Shown piece after piece: positions 18,717 through 27,103 of a stretch of DNA of 64,000 bases (position 1 is the first letter of the stretch; each line of letters opens with the position of its first letter). The position numbers and the translations under genes are program-made. The stretch covers positions 1,516,226 through 1,580,225 of the forward strand of contig JBCAYL010000001.1 in NCBI GenBank assembly GCA_038533575.1, given 5' to 3'. The notes beneath the pieces were generated by a model. That model ran no database searches. It was not told the origin of the DNA and was given only the letters and a program-made list of their open reading frames with translations. Source of the stretch: Pseudomonadota bacterium. GTDB lineage: Bacteria > Pseudomonadota > Alphaproteobacteria > Rhodobacterales > Rhodobacteraceae.

Positions 18717-20468
18717 ATGCTCGACCGGCCCGCCTTTCTGAACGTCTCGCATTCGCTCACCGGGCGGCGCTGGATCGGCCCGTCCGACGCCCTCTCGCGC
18801 CATGCCGAGGCGCTGGTGCAGGAGACAGGCCTGCCCCATGCGCTCGCCGCGATCCTCGCGCGCCGGCGGGTGACGGCGGAGGAGGCGGATGCCTTCCTCG
18901 AGCCCACGCTCCGCGACCTCCTCCCGGACCCGCGCGCCCTGCGCGACATGGAGGCGGCGGCGACCCGCTTTCTCGCCGCCATGCGCGGGCGCGAGCGCGT
19001 GGCGGTCTTTGCGGACTACGACGTCGATGGAGGCGCATCGGCGGCCCTCCTTCTCACCTGGCTGCGGGAGATGGGCTGCGCCGCGACGCTCTACATCCCC
19101 GACCGGATCGACGAAGGCTACGGGCCCAACGCGCCCGCCATGGCGGAGCTGGCGCGCGACCACGACCTCATCATCTGCGTCGATTGCGGGACGCTCTCCC
19201 ACGAAGCGTTGGCCGCCGCCACGGCCGCCGACGTGATCGTCCTCGATCACCACCTCGGGGGTGAAACACTGCCGCCGGCCCTCGCGGTGGTGAACCCCAA
19301 CCGGCAGGACGAAACGGGCGACCTCGCGCATCTTTGTGCCGCGGCCGTCGTTTTTCTGATGCTCGTGGAGGCGGGCCGCCAGCTGCGGGAGGCGGGCGAG
19401 AAACGCCCTGATCTCATGGCGATGCTCGATCTCGTGGCGCTCGCCACGGTGGCCGACGTCGCGCCCCTCGTCGGCGTCAATCGGGCCTTCGTCCGCCAGG
19501 GTCTCAAGGTCATGGCCGCGCGCCGCAGGATCGGGCTCACCGCGCTCGCCGACATTGCCCGCCTCGATACGGAGCCCCGCTCCTATCATCTGGGCTATGT
19601 CCTGGGCCCGCGCATCAATGCCGGCGGGCGCATCGGGGCCGCCGATCTCGGCGCGCGCCTCCTGTCAACGGCTGATCCGCACGAGGCGGCCGCCCTCGCC
19701 GAACGCCTCGATGCGCTGAACACCGAGCGCCGGGAGGTGGAGGCCGCAGTGCGCGACGCGGCCCTCCTGCAGGCCGAGACGCGCGGGTTTGACCGTGGCC
19801 TCGCCTGGGCCGCCGGTGATGGCTGGCACCCGGGCGTCGTGGGCATCGTCGCCTCGCGGATGAAGGAGACCTCCGGCCGCCCCTCCGTCGTCATCGGCTT
19901 CGAAGGAGACGCCGGCAAGGGCTCGGCCCGCTCCATCCCCGGCGTCGATCTGGGCGCGTCGATCCAGCGGCTCGCCGCCGAGGGCCTCATCGAGAAGGGC
20001 GGTGGGCACAAGATGGCCGCGGGCCTCTCGCTCACGCGCGCGCAGCTGGAGCCTGCCATGGCGCGGCTGGAGGAGCTCCTCGCGCGGCAAGGCGCGGCGG
20101 AGGGGGCGGCGGCAGAACTGCGGTGCGATGCTGTCCTGATGCCGGGCGCGGCCACGGTGGAGCTGATCGAGCTCTTGGAGCGTGCGGGGCCCTTCGGCGC
20201 CGCCGCATCCGCTCCCCGCTTCGCGCTGGCCGATCTCCGCGTGGCCCATGCCAAGGAGGTCGGCGCCGGTCACCTGAAGCTCGATCTCACCGATGGGCTT
20301 GGGGGCCGCCTCTCCGCCATCGCGTTCGGGGCTTTCGACGGCCCGCTCGGGCCTGCACTGGCGCAGAAAAACGCCGCACGCGTCCATGTTGCCGGTCGTC
20401 TCGAAGTGAACAGCTGGGGCGGCCGCACCAGCCCGCAATTCCGGCTGGAAGACGCGGCCTTGGCCTGA
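18717..20468 (+). CDS. recJ: Single-stranded-DNA exonuclease RecJ
   Basis: RecJ degrades single-stranded DNA 5' to 3' in recombination and repair. The 583-residue protein has the DHH-family motifs: VAVFADYDVDGGASAALLL (motif I, near 100), LIICVDCGT (motif II), VLDHHLGG (motif III, the DHH itself) and downstream acidic motifs, then the DHHA1 region with GGGHKMAAGLSL (near 425) and an OB-fold C-terminus. Length is typical. It is the last gene of the hom-glpX-recJ run before tRNA-Glu. Confidence 0.96.
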   Translation: MLDRPAFLNVSHSLTGRRWIGPSDALSRHAEALVQETGLPHALAAILARRRVTAEEADAFLEPTLRDLLPDPRALRDMEAAATRFLAAMRGRERVAVFADYDVDGGASAALLLTWLREMGCAATLYIPDRIDEGYGPNAPAMAELARDHDLIICVDCGTLSHEALAAATAADVIVLDHHLGGETLPPALAVVNPNRQDETGDLAHLCAAAVVFLMLVEAGRQLREAGEKRPDLMAMLDLVALATVADVAPLVGVNRAFVRQGLKVMAARRRIGLTALADIARLDTEPRSYHLGYVLGPRINAGGRIGAADLGARLLSTADPHEAAALAERLDALNTERREVEAAVRDAALLQAETRGFDRGLAWAAGDGWHPGVVGIVASRMKETSGRPSVVIGFEGDAGKGSARSIPGVDLGASIQRLAAEGLIEKGGGHKMAAGLSLTRAQLEPAMARLEELLARQGAAEGAAAELRCDAVLMPGAATVELIELLERAGPFGAAASAPRFALADLRVAHAKEVGAGHLKLDLTDGLGGRLSAIAFGAFDGPLGPALAQKNAARVHVAGRLEVNSWGGRTSPQFRLEDAALA

Positions 20469-20510
20469 ATGGGCGCGGCTAAGCAGCGTGAATTTTCGCC
20501 AAGAATCGGC

Positions 20511-20539
20511 TTGCCCCCACCGCGGAGTTTTTCTATCAC
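20511..20539 (+). promoter_or_regulatory. Predicted promoter of tRNA-Glu
   Basis: TTGCCC at 20511 and TATCAC at 20534 are 17 bases apart, and the -10 element ends 19 bases before the tRNA 5' end. This matches a sigma-70 promoter for a short tRNA leader. It is inferred from spacing and position. Confidence 0.5.
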
Positions 20540-20558
20540 CCGCCTCACACCGATGAGT

Positions 20559-20633
20559 GCTCCCTTCGTCTATCGGTTAGGACGCCAGGTTTTCAACCTG
20601 GAAAGAGGGGTTCGATTCCCCTAGGGAGTGCCA
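20559..20633 (+). tRNA. tRNA-Glu (anticodon TTC)
   Basis: The 75-base gene includes an encoded CCA end. The acceptor stem pairs GCTCCCT with AGGGAGT (one G-U pair), the anticodon stem CCAGG/CCTGG encloses the loop TTTTCAA with anticodon TTC at 20592-20594, and the T arm GAGGGGTTCGATTCCCCT is normal. No integrase or partial duplicate of the 3' end follows, so it is not an occupied integration site here. Confidence 0.97.
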
Positions 20634-20765
20634 TCGTTGTTCCCCCCAAGTTGACGGGTTCCAAGTGGTGGATAAGCCGCCAGCACGCAGCTCATGGCGC
20701 GCGTCGGCTGTCCCCTCTCCCATGACGCGCGCGGTCGCCACCTGCAGATCACGGCCGCCGCGCGC

Positions 20766-21746
20766 CTAAAGCCCCAGCAAATCAGTGCTGAAATGCGTGT
20801 GCTTCCCGCGGCCCGCGCGCTTGGAGGCATAGAGCGCGAGATCGGCATGGTGGAGCATCTGCTCGACCGTGGGGGTCTCGTACTGTCCCGAGCGGCTCGT
20901 GCCGGCGGAGCCCGAAATCCGGCACGTCTCCCCGTTCCACGGGATGGGATGCTCGAGGCGCGCGATGATCCGAGCGGCGATGGCGGCGAGCCGGTCGGGG
21001 TGCTGCAGCTCGTGGATGATCAGCACGAATTCGTCGCCCCCGACCCGCGCCACGGTATCCTCGCGCCGCGTCTCGGCGACGAGGATGCGCGCCACCTCCT
21101 GCAAGACGTGATCCCCCGCCGCATGCCCGAGCGTGTCATTCACGGATTTGAAAAAATCGAGATCGAGATGCATGCACGAAAAGCCCACGCCGAGCGCGAT
21201 GTAGCGGCCCATGATGTGATCCATGGCGCGGCGGTTTTTGAGGCCGGTGAGCGTATCGGTGAAGGCCTGCTCCTCCGCCGCGATCTTGGCGCCCTGGAGC
21301 CGCGCGTTGAGGTCCCGGCTCTGCTCCATCGCCGCGGATTTCGCCTCCACGAGGTAGAGCATCTCGATCGTCAGATCCGTGGGCGCGAAATCGCGGCTCG
21401 TGAGGCTGTAATTCCCCACAGCCTCGACCACCGAAATCCCGAAGGACATGTTCACGATGAGCCCGCCCATATGGGGAGCGGCCACCGCCTTCACCGGCGT
21501 GCGATGGGCATCCCTGAGCCTCAGATGCAAAGGCGCGCCGCTATGCGCCTGAAGGTCGGCCACGCTCCGCGCGCCACGGGGGCGCACGAGCTCGAAGAGG
21601 TCGAGGAACGGCCGGCCCACGGCGTCATCATCCATGAGCTTGGCCAAGGTGGGGCCGAGATGGGCGATCTTGCCCTCGGAATTGACGGCAACGTGCATCG
21701 GGCAGAGCGCATCGAAGGCCTGCGCATCGGGCATGTGATCGAGCAT
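20766..21746 (-). CDS. Diguanylate cyclase with N-terminal HNOBA domain
   Basis: The 326-residue protein joins an H-NOX-associated (HNOBA, PAS-like) domain at about residues 10-140 (CPMHVAVNSEGKIAHLGPTL, then LFELVRPRGARS, as in guanylate cyclase beta subunits), a helical linker (LTIEMLYLVEAKSAAMEQSRDLN) and a C-terminal GGDEF domain. The active-site motif is intact (VARVGGDEFVLI), and an inhibitory RxxD site (RRED) lies five residues before it, so it should make cyclic di-GMP with product inhibition. ATG 21746 starts one base after the stop of the H-NOX-like gene, so the pair is translationally coupled and presumably forms a sensor-cyclase complex. Confidence 0.9.
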   Translation of the reverse strand: MLDHMPDAQAFDALCPMHVAVNSEGKIAHLGPTLAKLMDDDAVGRPFLDLFELVRPRGARSVADLQAHSGAPLHLRLRDAHRTPVKAVAAPHMGGLIVNMSFGISVVEAVGNYSLTSRDFAPTDLTIEMLYLVEAKSAAMEQSRDLNARLQGAKIAAEEQAFTDTLTGLKNRRAMDHIMGRYIALGVGFSCMHLDLDFFKSVNDTLGHAAGDHVLQEVARILVAETRREDTVARVGGDEFVLIIHELQHPDRLAAIAARIIARLEHPIPWNGETCRISGSAGTSRSGQYETPTVEQMLHHADLALYASKRAGRGKHTHFSTDLLGL

Positions 21747-21747
21747 G

Positions 21748-22335
21748 TCAGGAGGCCTCCCGCGCCAGCTCGAAGCTGCGCCCCTCGGTGAATGCCTCGT
21801 CCAAAAGCACGATACGGAGCACGTCGTAGGTCTTGCGGCTTTCGTCGAGCTCGAGAAAGGCGAGCGCACCGTAATCGTCGGCCATGGCGCGCAGGATGCC
21901 CGTCATGACATGGCCGTATCCCGGCAGCCCTGCCCCGCAGCGCAGCGTGAAGGAGCCGTCCTCCATCTCCCTGAGTTCCAACCACGGAAGATGCAGATCG
22001 GGCACCGCGAGCCGGGCGCGCCCGGGCAGGTCGTCGAGCGAGTGGAGGAAATCGATGAAGTCCACCCCGCCGAAGCGCAGCAGGCGGCGCAGGGCCTGCG
22101 TGTTCGGATGGCTCACGAGGTAGGTGCCCAGATCCTCCAGGAGGTCATGGGGGGCCTTGCCGAGCTTCACCGTCGCAAGCTCCAGCACGGCCTGCGTCAC
22201 CTCGTCTTCGTAGGTCAGCATCGCCTCGAAGGAGGTGAAGCCCAGATCGGCCTCCTGCATGACCTCTGCCCAGGTCTCCGGCCCGTAGGTATCCCGCAAA
22301 AAACACTGAAGACCCCGATTGATGAGACCGTGCAT
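21748..22335 (-). CDS. H-NOX-like (HNOB) protein lacking canonical heme ligands
   Basis: The 195-residue protein matches the heme-NO-binding fold along its length: MHGLINRGLQCFLRDTYG at the start, then GKAPHDLLEDLGTYLV, LLRFGGVDFIDFLHSLDDLP, and GHVMTGILRAMADDYG. Family members bind heme with a histidine about residue 105 (LDALH in the guanylate cyclase beta subunit) and a Y-x-S-x-R propionate clamp. Here the aligned positions are Pro104 (LDDLP) and Cys133-x-Ala135-x-Leu137, with no gap needed. Canonical heme binding therefore looks lost. It is one base upstream of the HNOBA-GGDEF gene and presumably controls it. His98 or His115 could be alternative ligands. Confidence 0.85.
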   Translation of the reverse strand: MHGLINRGLQCFLRDTYGPETWAEVMQEADLGFTSFEAMLTYEDEVTQAVLELATVKLGKAPHDLLEDLGTYLVSHPNTQALRRLLRFGGVDFIDFLHSLDDLPGRARLAVPDLHLPWLELREMEDGSFTLRCGAGLPGYGHVMTGILRAMADDYGALAFLELDESRKTYDVLRIVLLDEAFTEGRSFELAREAS

Positions 22336-22438
22336 GCCGCTTCTCCGACGCTTTTGCCGGAGATCGCATGGCGAGGTTAAGAAATGTCCAACAGCGCCCG
22401 GCGCAGCGCGCCGCCCGGGAGGAAAAGAGAAGCCCCGA

Positions 22439-23998
22439 TCAGAAGTCGGTGGGTGCCCCGCCCTCGGCCTTGCGGCGCGCCACGAAATCGGCGAGCTCAT
22501 CGCGTATGGCCGCGTCCATGGGCGGCGCCTCGAAGCTCGCCACGATCTCCTTGAACATCTTGTGCGCGCGCTCCGCGGTCCACACGCCGCCGGCGATGTC
22601 CCAACCCTCGAAATTGCGCCAGTCGCTCAGGAACGGCTGGTAGAAGGCCGTCTCGTAGCGCTCTTGCGTATGCGCGACGCCGAAGAAATGCCCGGTCGAT
22701 CCCACGTCCTTGATGGCGTCGATGGCAATATCGTCCTCGCCCGTCGCCCAGGTTTCGGGCTCGAAGTAGCGCTCGATCATCTGGAGCATCTCGCAATCCA
22801 TGATGAACTTCTCGGGGCTGGCGATAAGCCCGCCCTCGAGCCAGCCCGCCGCGTGGTAGACCATGTGCGTGCCCGACTGCACCGCCGCCCAGAGCGAATT
22901 GGACGTCTCCCACATGGATTGCCCGTCGGGCACGTTGGCCGCGCATACCCCGGAGGACCGGATCGGAAGCCCGTAAAACCGCCCCATCTGCCCGGTCATC
23001 TGCGTGGCGCGCATGTATTCCGGCGTGCCGAAGGCGGGCGCGCCGCTCTTCATGTCCACGTTGGAGGTGAACGTGCCGATCACGCAGGGGCAGCCGGGCG
23101 TGTCGTATTGGAAGAGTGCGATGGCCGATAGCGCCTCCGCGATGGATTGCGCCACCGCCCCCGCCATCGTCACGGGCGCCATGGCCCCGGCCAGCGTAAA
23201 GGGCGTGACGACGATGGCCTGCCCCGCCCGCGCCATGCGCAGGCATCCGTCGATCATGGGGATGTCGTGCTTGAGCGGCGAGGTGGAATTGATGTTGGTG
23301 TACATCTTGGGCGTCGCGCGGAATTCCTCATGGGAGTGCCCGCCCGCGATGCGCACCATCTCCATGACGTCCTCGACGCGCTCGGGGCCGAGCGAGTAGG
23401 CATGCATTACCTTGTCGGTCAGCGTGAGCTTGTCGAAGAGCACGTCGAGATGGCGGACGCTTGCGTGGATATCGCAGGCCTCCACGGGGTAGCCGCCCGC
23501 GAAGTGGATGCAATTGAAGTATTGCACGAGTTTGAGGAGGTCCTGGCACTGCGCGAGCGTGCCCGTGACCTTGCCCGTCTCGAGGTCCCAATAATTGGGC
23601 GGCGAGGAGACGTTGCCGAAGACGAGGGATCGGCCCCCGATCGTGATCTGCCGCGCGGGATTGCGCGGGGTCATGGTGAAGGAGGCCGGCGCGCGCGCCA
23701 CCATCTCCATCACGAAATCGCGCCCCATGCGGACGGTATCTCCTTCCACAAGGCAGCCCGCCTTGCGCAGGATCTCGCGGCCTTCGACATTGTAGAATTC
23801 GATCCCGATCTCCTCGAGGATGCGCATGGCACCGTCGTGGATGGCGGCGACGCCCGCCTCGCTCAGGGGCTCGGTGGGGCGGTCCGTGTTTTCGATGACA
23901 CGCCAGGGCATCTGCTGGATGACCGCGCCACGTCCTCGCGTGTTGCCAGCGCGACCGCCGGAGCGGCGGCGTCTCGGGGGGGCGGCGTCATCGGGCAT
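22439..23998 (-). CDS. MttB-family methyltransferase (trimethylamine/glycine-betaine methyltransferase homologue)
   Basis: Members transfer a methyl group from a quaternary or tertiary amine to a corrinoid protein. The 519-residue protein aligns with the MttB superfamily: an N-terminal helical part, LVFGNVSSPPNYWDLETGKV, NINSTSPLKHDIPMIDG, and a TIM-barrel core with FTLAGAMAPVTMAGAVAQ. The reading frame has no internal amber codon, so it is the non-pyrrolysine type, of which MtgB (glycine betaine) is the characterised example. A basic, disordered N-terminus (residues 1-25, RRRRSGGRAG) precedes the domain. ATG 23998 follows AGGAGGA. No corrinoid protein gene is adjacent. The substrate could be betaine or carnitine; this is inference. 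Confidence 0.88.
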   Translation of the reverse strand: MPDDAAPPRRRRSGGRAGNTRGRGAVIQQMPWRVIENTDRPTEPLSEAGVAAIHDGAMRILEEIGIEFYNVEGREILRKAGCLVEGDTVRMGRDFVMEMVARAPASFTMTPRNPARQITIGGRSLVFGNVSSPPNYWDLETGKVTGTLAQCQDLLKLVQYFNCIHFAGGYPVEACDIHASVRHLDVLFDKLTLTDKVMHAYSLGPERVEDVMEMVRIAGGHSHEEFRATPKMYTNINSTSPLKHDIPMIDGCLRMARAGQAIVVTPFTLAGAMAPVTMAGAVAQSIAEALSAIALFQYDTPGCPCVIGTFTSNVDMKSGAPAFGTPEYMRATQMTGQMGRFYGLPIRSSGVCAANVPDGQSMWETSNSLWAAVQSGTHMVYHAAGWLEGGLIASPEKFIMDCEMLQMIERYFEPETWATGEDDIAIDAIKDVGSTGHFFGVAHTQERYETAFYQPFLSDWRNFEGWDIAGGVWTAERAHKMFKEIVASFEAPPMDAAIRDELADFVARRKAEGGAPTDF

Positions 23999-24106
23999 TG
24001 GGCGGATCCTCCTGCCCTCAGGGTGCGCGCGCCCGGGTCCTGGCACCTGTCAGAAGGCGACGGATCGTGTCGTTTCCCACGTCTGGTGCCACGTCTGGCC
24101 GCGCGA

Positions 24107-24799
24107 TCAGCGCTCGGCGAGCCAGTCCGGCAGGACGGCAATGGAAGGCAGGACCACCTCCGCCAGCGGCGCGAGCACGGCCTCAGGCGCCAGCCCCGTC
24201 AGCACCCCTACGCCCACGCAGCCGGCCTCCCGGGCAGCGTGCAGATCATGGGTGGAATCGCCCACCATCGCGATCTCGGGGGGCGCGAGGCCCAGCCGCT
24301 CGGCAAAGGCGATAAGCTGCCCGGGCGCGGGCTTCCCGCCATGCCCGGAATCGTAGCCCGCGATGAAATCGAAATGCGGCAACGCGCCCGCGCGCCTCAG
24401 ATGCAAGATCGCGGAGGCCTCCGCATCGTTGGTGGCCACGCCGAGCGCATAGCCAGCAGTCTTCAGGCCCCGGAGGAACGGCCCGAGAGGTACGACCTCC
24501 TGCTGCGGGACACCCTCGGAAAGCGCGATGAGCCGGGTCGAGACCTCCGCCTCGGTCATCTCGAGATGCGGGGCGAGGGCCGCGGCCTGCTCCTGCATGG
24601 TGCCCGCGATGACGAGGCTGTCGGGGTGGAACGTCTCCCGCGCGAGATCGTAGCCCAGCGCTCCGGCGAGCACCTCCGCGAGGGCGTCGTCTCCCCCCGA
24701 CACTTCGCGCAGCGCACGCCCCGCCCAAGCGGACCAAGTCGCCTCGAAGTCGAATAAGGTGCCATCCTTGTCGAAAAGAACGGCTTTTATGGCGGTCAT
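24107..24799 (-). CDS. HAD-family phosphatase
   Basis: The 230-residue protein has all four HAD motifs: nucleophile VLFDKDGTLFDF at residues 7-18, the ATNDAEAS motif II, the lysine in GGKPAPGQ, and MVGDSTHDLHAA motif IV. A helical cap lies after motif I, as in phosphoglycolate phosphatase-like enzymes. It could be a phosphoglycolate phosphatase, but no substrate-specific feature is visible. The start ATG 24799 overlaps the stop of the DUF3572 gene (ATGA), so the two are coupled. Confidence 0.9.
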   Translation of the reverse strand: MTAIKAVLFDKDGTLFDFEATWSAWAGRALREVSGGDDALAEVLAGALGYDLARETFHPDSLVIAGTMQEQAAALAPHLEMTEAEVSTRLIALSEGVPQQEVVPLGPFLRGLKTAGYALGVATNDAEASAILHLRRAGALPHFDFIAGYDSGHGGKPAPGQLIAFAERLGLAPPEIAMVGDSTHDLHAAREAGCVGVGVLTGLAPEAVLAPLAEVVLPSIAVLPDWLAER

Positions 24800-25074
24800 G
24801 TCCAGTCCACCTGACCACCCCCCGGCAGTGCCATGCGCGCCTCGGCAAGGTCCGTATAGGCCCAGCCCTGCGCGTCGCAAAGGGCCACCACCCAGGCATC
24901 ATCCATCAGGATGAAATCGAGCACGGAGCCGAGAAACTCGGGCTCCCCGGCCCGCGCTCGCAGGTCCGCTTCGTTGGCGCCGGTGGAGCCGAGGAAGACC
25001 GGCCTGAGCTCGTCATGGCCCACCAACCAGCCCAGCGCCCCCAGGGCCATCGTCTCTGCCGCATCGCGCCGCAT
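24796..25074 (-). CDS. DUF3572-type small protein
   Basis: The 92-residue protein resembles the DUF3572 family of alphaproteobacteria: RRDAAETMALGALGWLVGHDELRPVFLGSTG, then FLGSVLDFILMDDAWVVALC. It is predicted to be helical and soluble; the function is unknown. It sits directly upstream of the HAD phosphatase with a four-base overlap and is divergent from the PleD-like cyclase gene at 25201 across a 126-base spacer. Confidence 0.82.
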   Translation of the reverse strand: MRRDAAETMALGALGWLVGHDELRPVFLGSTGANEADLRARAGEPEFLGSVLDFILMDDAWVVALCDAQGWAYTDLAEARMALPGGGQVDWT

Positions 25075-25200
25075 GGTCTCGTCCTCTGCCTCTCGACTGG
25101 CGAAAACCCGCCAAAGCCATGAAATGATCTAAAATCGGAAAGAGTTTGTTAACACTTCGGTAGCAACCATGCAGCGTCCGTATCAGATTGAGGCTCCTGC

Positions 25201-26589
25201 ATGACAGCGCGCGTGCTCATCGTCGATCCCGTGGTGACCACGCGGATCGTGTTAAAGGTGAAGCTGGCAGCCGCCTACTTCAATGTGACCCATGCCGCCA
25301 CGATCAAGGAAGCGCTGGAGAAGGCCGAGCGCGAGGCCCCGGATGTCATCCTGTGCGAATACGAGCTCGAGGGGGGCGGTGCCGCGCTCCTTCAGGCCCG
25401 GCTTCGCCCATTGCGGATCCCTGTCATGGCACTTTTGCCGGAAGAGGCGAAGGAGGCCCGCACCCATGCTCTGGCCGCGGGCGTGGGCGACGTCGTCTCG
25501 CGGCCCTACGATGACAGGGATCTCTTCGCCCGCATCCGCAACCTCCTGCGCGCGCGCAGCACCCATGAAGAACTTGCCCTGCGGACCGATACCTCCGCGG
25601 CGCTCGGTTTCGCGGAGGACTGCGCGTCGTTCCTCGGGCGGAGCCGGATCGGCATCGTGGCCGAAACGCGGGGGCAAGGTGCGAGCTGGCAGTCCGCGCT
25701 CGCGGCCCGGATGCCCCATGATATCGACATCCTCGACCCTGCCGAACTGGTGAAGCGCGAGGCCGCGCAGGGGCCCTTCGACGCGCTCCTCGTGGGCGTG
25801 AGCGGCCCGGACGCGCGGCAGAGGCTCGATTTCGTCTCCTCGCTTCGGGCGCGGACCGAGGGCCGGCACACCGCGATCCTCGTGGTGAGCCCGCACGAGC
25901 ACGCCGATCTCGCGGTCACAGCGCTCGATACCGGAGCGGGCGATGTCATGGCCACGGGCTTCGAGCCCGGAGAGGCCGCCGAACGGCTCTCGCGCCTGCT
26001 GCGCCGTCGCCATGTGGAAGAGGCGCTGCGCCGCTCGGTGAAAGCGGGCCTCGAGGCCGCGGTGACCGATCCGCTCACCGGGCTCTACAATCGCCGCTAC
26101 GCGATGCCCTATCTGGAGCGCATGTCCCAATCGGCGGAGCTCTCGGGGCGCTGCTTCGCGCTCATGGTGCTCGACCTCGATTTCTTCAAACGCGTGAACG
26201 ACACCCACGGGCATGCCGTGGGCGACCGCGTGCTCACCGAGTTCGCCCAGCGGCTGCGCGCCAACCTGCGCTCGATGGACCTTCTCGCCCGTCTCGGCGG
26301 GGAGGAGTTCCTCGTGGCCATGCCGGACACGTCGCTTGAGCAGGCCAAGGCCGTGGCCGTGCGGCTCTGCGCGCTCACCCGCAGCGAGAGCTTCGCGCGG
26401 GACGAGATCATCGGCGGCGTCCCCCTGTCCGTCTCGGTCGGGCTCGTGATCGGCGGTGACCCGGACGAACACGATCTGCTGCGCGAGCGCACCCAGATCC
26501 ATCACCTGCTCGAACAGGCCGATCTCGCGCTCTATGCCGCCAAGGCCGGCGGGCGGGACATGGTGCGGGTCTGCCGGCCCGCTGCGTGA
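25201..26589 (+). CDS. PleD-like diguanylate cyclase with two degenerate receiver domains
   Basis: The 462-residue protein has the PleD arrangement: receiver-like domain 1 (1-120), receiver-like domain 2 (about 150-275) and a C-terminal GGDEF domain (about 290-455). In receiver 1 the phospho-acceptor position is Glu53 (ILCEYEL) instead of Asp, the acidic pair is Asp9-Pro10, and the usual KP is SRPYDD. Receiver 2 also lacks an acceptor aspartate (LLVGVSGPD). The cyclase site is intact as GGEEF (LLARLGGEEFLVAM) with an upstream RxxD inhibitory site (RSMD). It should therefore make cyclic di-GMP without classical phospho-control. It stands alone on the plus strand. Confidence 0.9.
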   Translation: MTARVLIVDPVVTTRIVLKVKLAAAYFNVTHAATIKEALEKAEREAPDVILCEYELEGGGAALLQARLRPLRIPVMALLPEEAKEARTHALAAGVGDVVSRPYDDRDLFARIRNLLRARSTHEELALRTDTSAALGFAEDCASFLGRSRIGIVAETRGQGASWQSALAARMPHDIDILDPAELVKREAAQGPFDALLVGVSGPDARQRLDFVSSLRARTEGRHTAILVVSPHEHADLAVTALDTGAGDVMATGFEPGEAAERLSRLLRRRHVEEALRRSVKAGLEAAVTDPLTGLYNRRYAMPYLERMSQSAELSGRCFALMVLDLDFFKRVNDTHGHAVGDRVLTEFAQRLRANLRSMDLLARLGGEEFLVAMPDTSLEQAKAVAVRLCALTRSESFARDEIIGGVPLSVSVGLVIGGDPDEHDLLRERTQIHHLLEQADLALYAAKAGGRDMVRVCRPAA

Positions 26590-26593
26590 GGCC

Positions 26594-27103
26594 CTAGTCG
26601 CCTGCGCGGGGCCCGCGTGGCCCCCTCGGGCGGGCGAGCTCCTCCTCTAGCCCGTCTGCGAAGGCCGCGCGCTCTGTCTCATCCATCGCGACGAGCCGAG
26701 CGACGAAGATATCCCGCGCCAGCCCCAGTCTGAATTCGGCCTCCGAGAGCTGGGCGCCGAGAAGTCGTGAGACCTCCTCGGGCTGGAAAGGCTCCGCCCG
26801 CAGCGCGGCGACCACCCCTTCGAGCTGCGCCTTGAGCGCACCGCGGGAGCGCCCGTCCTGCCGGAGGGCGCGGCGCATCTCGAGCGCCAGCGCCCGCCGC
26901 TCGCGCGGCTCGAGCGCGGCGATCACGGCCCCCATGCCGATCTCCTCGGCGGCGGGAGGTCGCCTGTCGTGGCCGCGCTGCCCCTGCGTGGCGATCGCCC
27001 CGACGACGATGCCCACGATGACGAGATTGAAGGCGAGCGAGAGGTAAAGCACCACGCGCCCGCCGCGCCCGAGCCCGGCCCGGGGGGGCTCTGCGTCAGC
27101 CAT
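26594..27103 (-). CDS. CpxP/CnrX-like periplasmic sensor protein
   Basis: The 169-residue protein has a single N-terminal membrane segment (about residues 16-40, VVLYLSLAFNLVIVGIVVGAI) and a helical, Arg/Glu-rich periplasmic part with LQ/ER-type heptads (EPRERRALALEMRRALRQDGRS, PEEVSRLLGAQLSEAEF). This fits the heavy-metal-resistance/periplasmic sensor fold (CnrX, ZraP, CpxP). It is the last gene of a sigma factor operon and overlaps the preceding gene by eight bases. Metal ligands are not obvious, so the signal it senses is unknown. Confidence 0.78.
   Translation of the reverse strand: MADAEPPRAGLGRGGRVVLYLSLAFNLVIVGIVVGAIATQGQRGHDRRPPAAEEIGMGAVIAALEPRERRALALEMRRALRQDGRSRGALKAQLEGVVAALRAEPFQPEEVSRLLGAQLSEAEFRLGLARDIFVARLVAMDETERAAFADGLEEELARPRGPRGPRAGD

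Noticed and set aside
20559-20633. tRNA-Glu as an integration site of a mobile element
   Set aside because: No integrase, no duplicated 3' tRNA end and no compositional shift follow it within the next 3 kb.
22439-23998. Pyrrolysine-containing trimethylamine methyltransferase
   Set aside because: The frame has no internal TAG, so the gene is of the non-pyrrolysine class.
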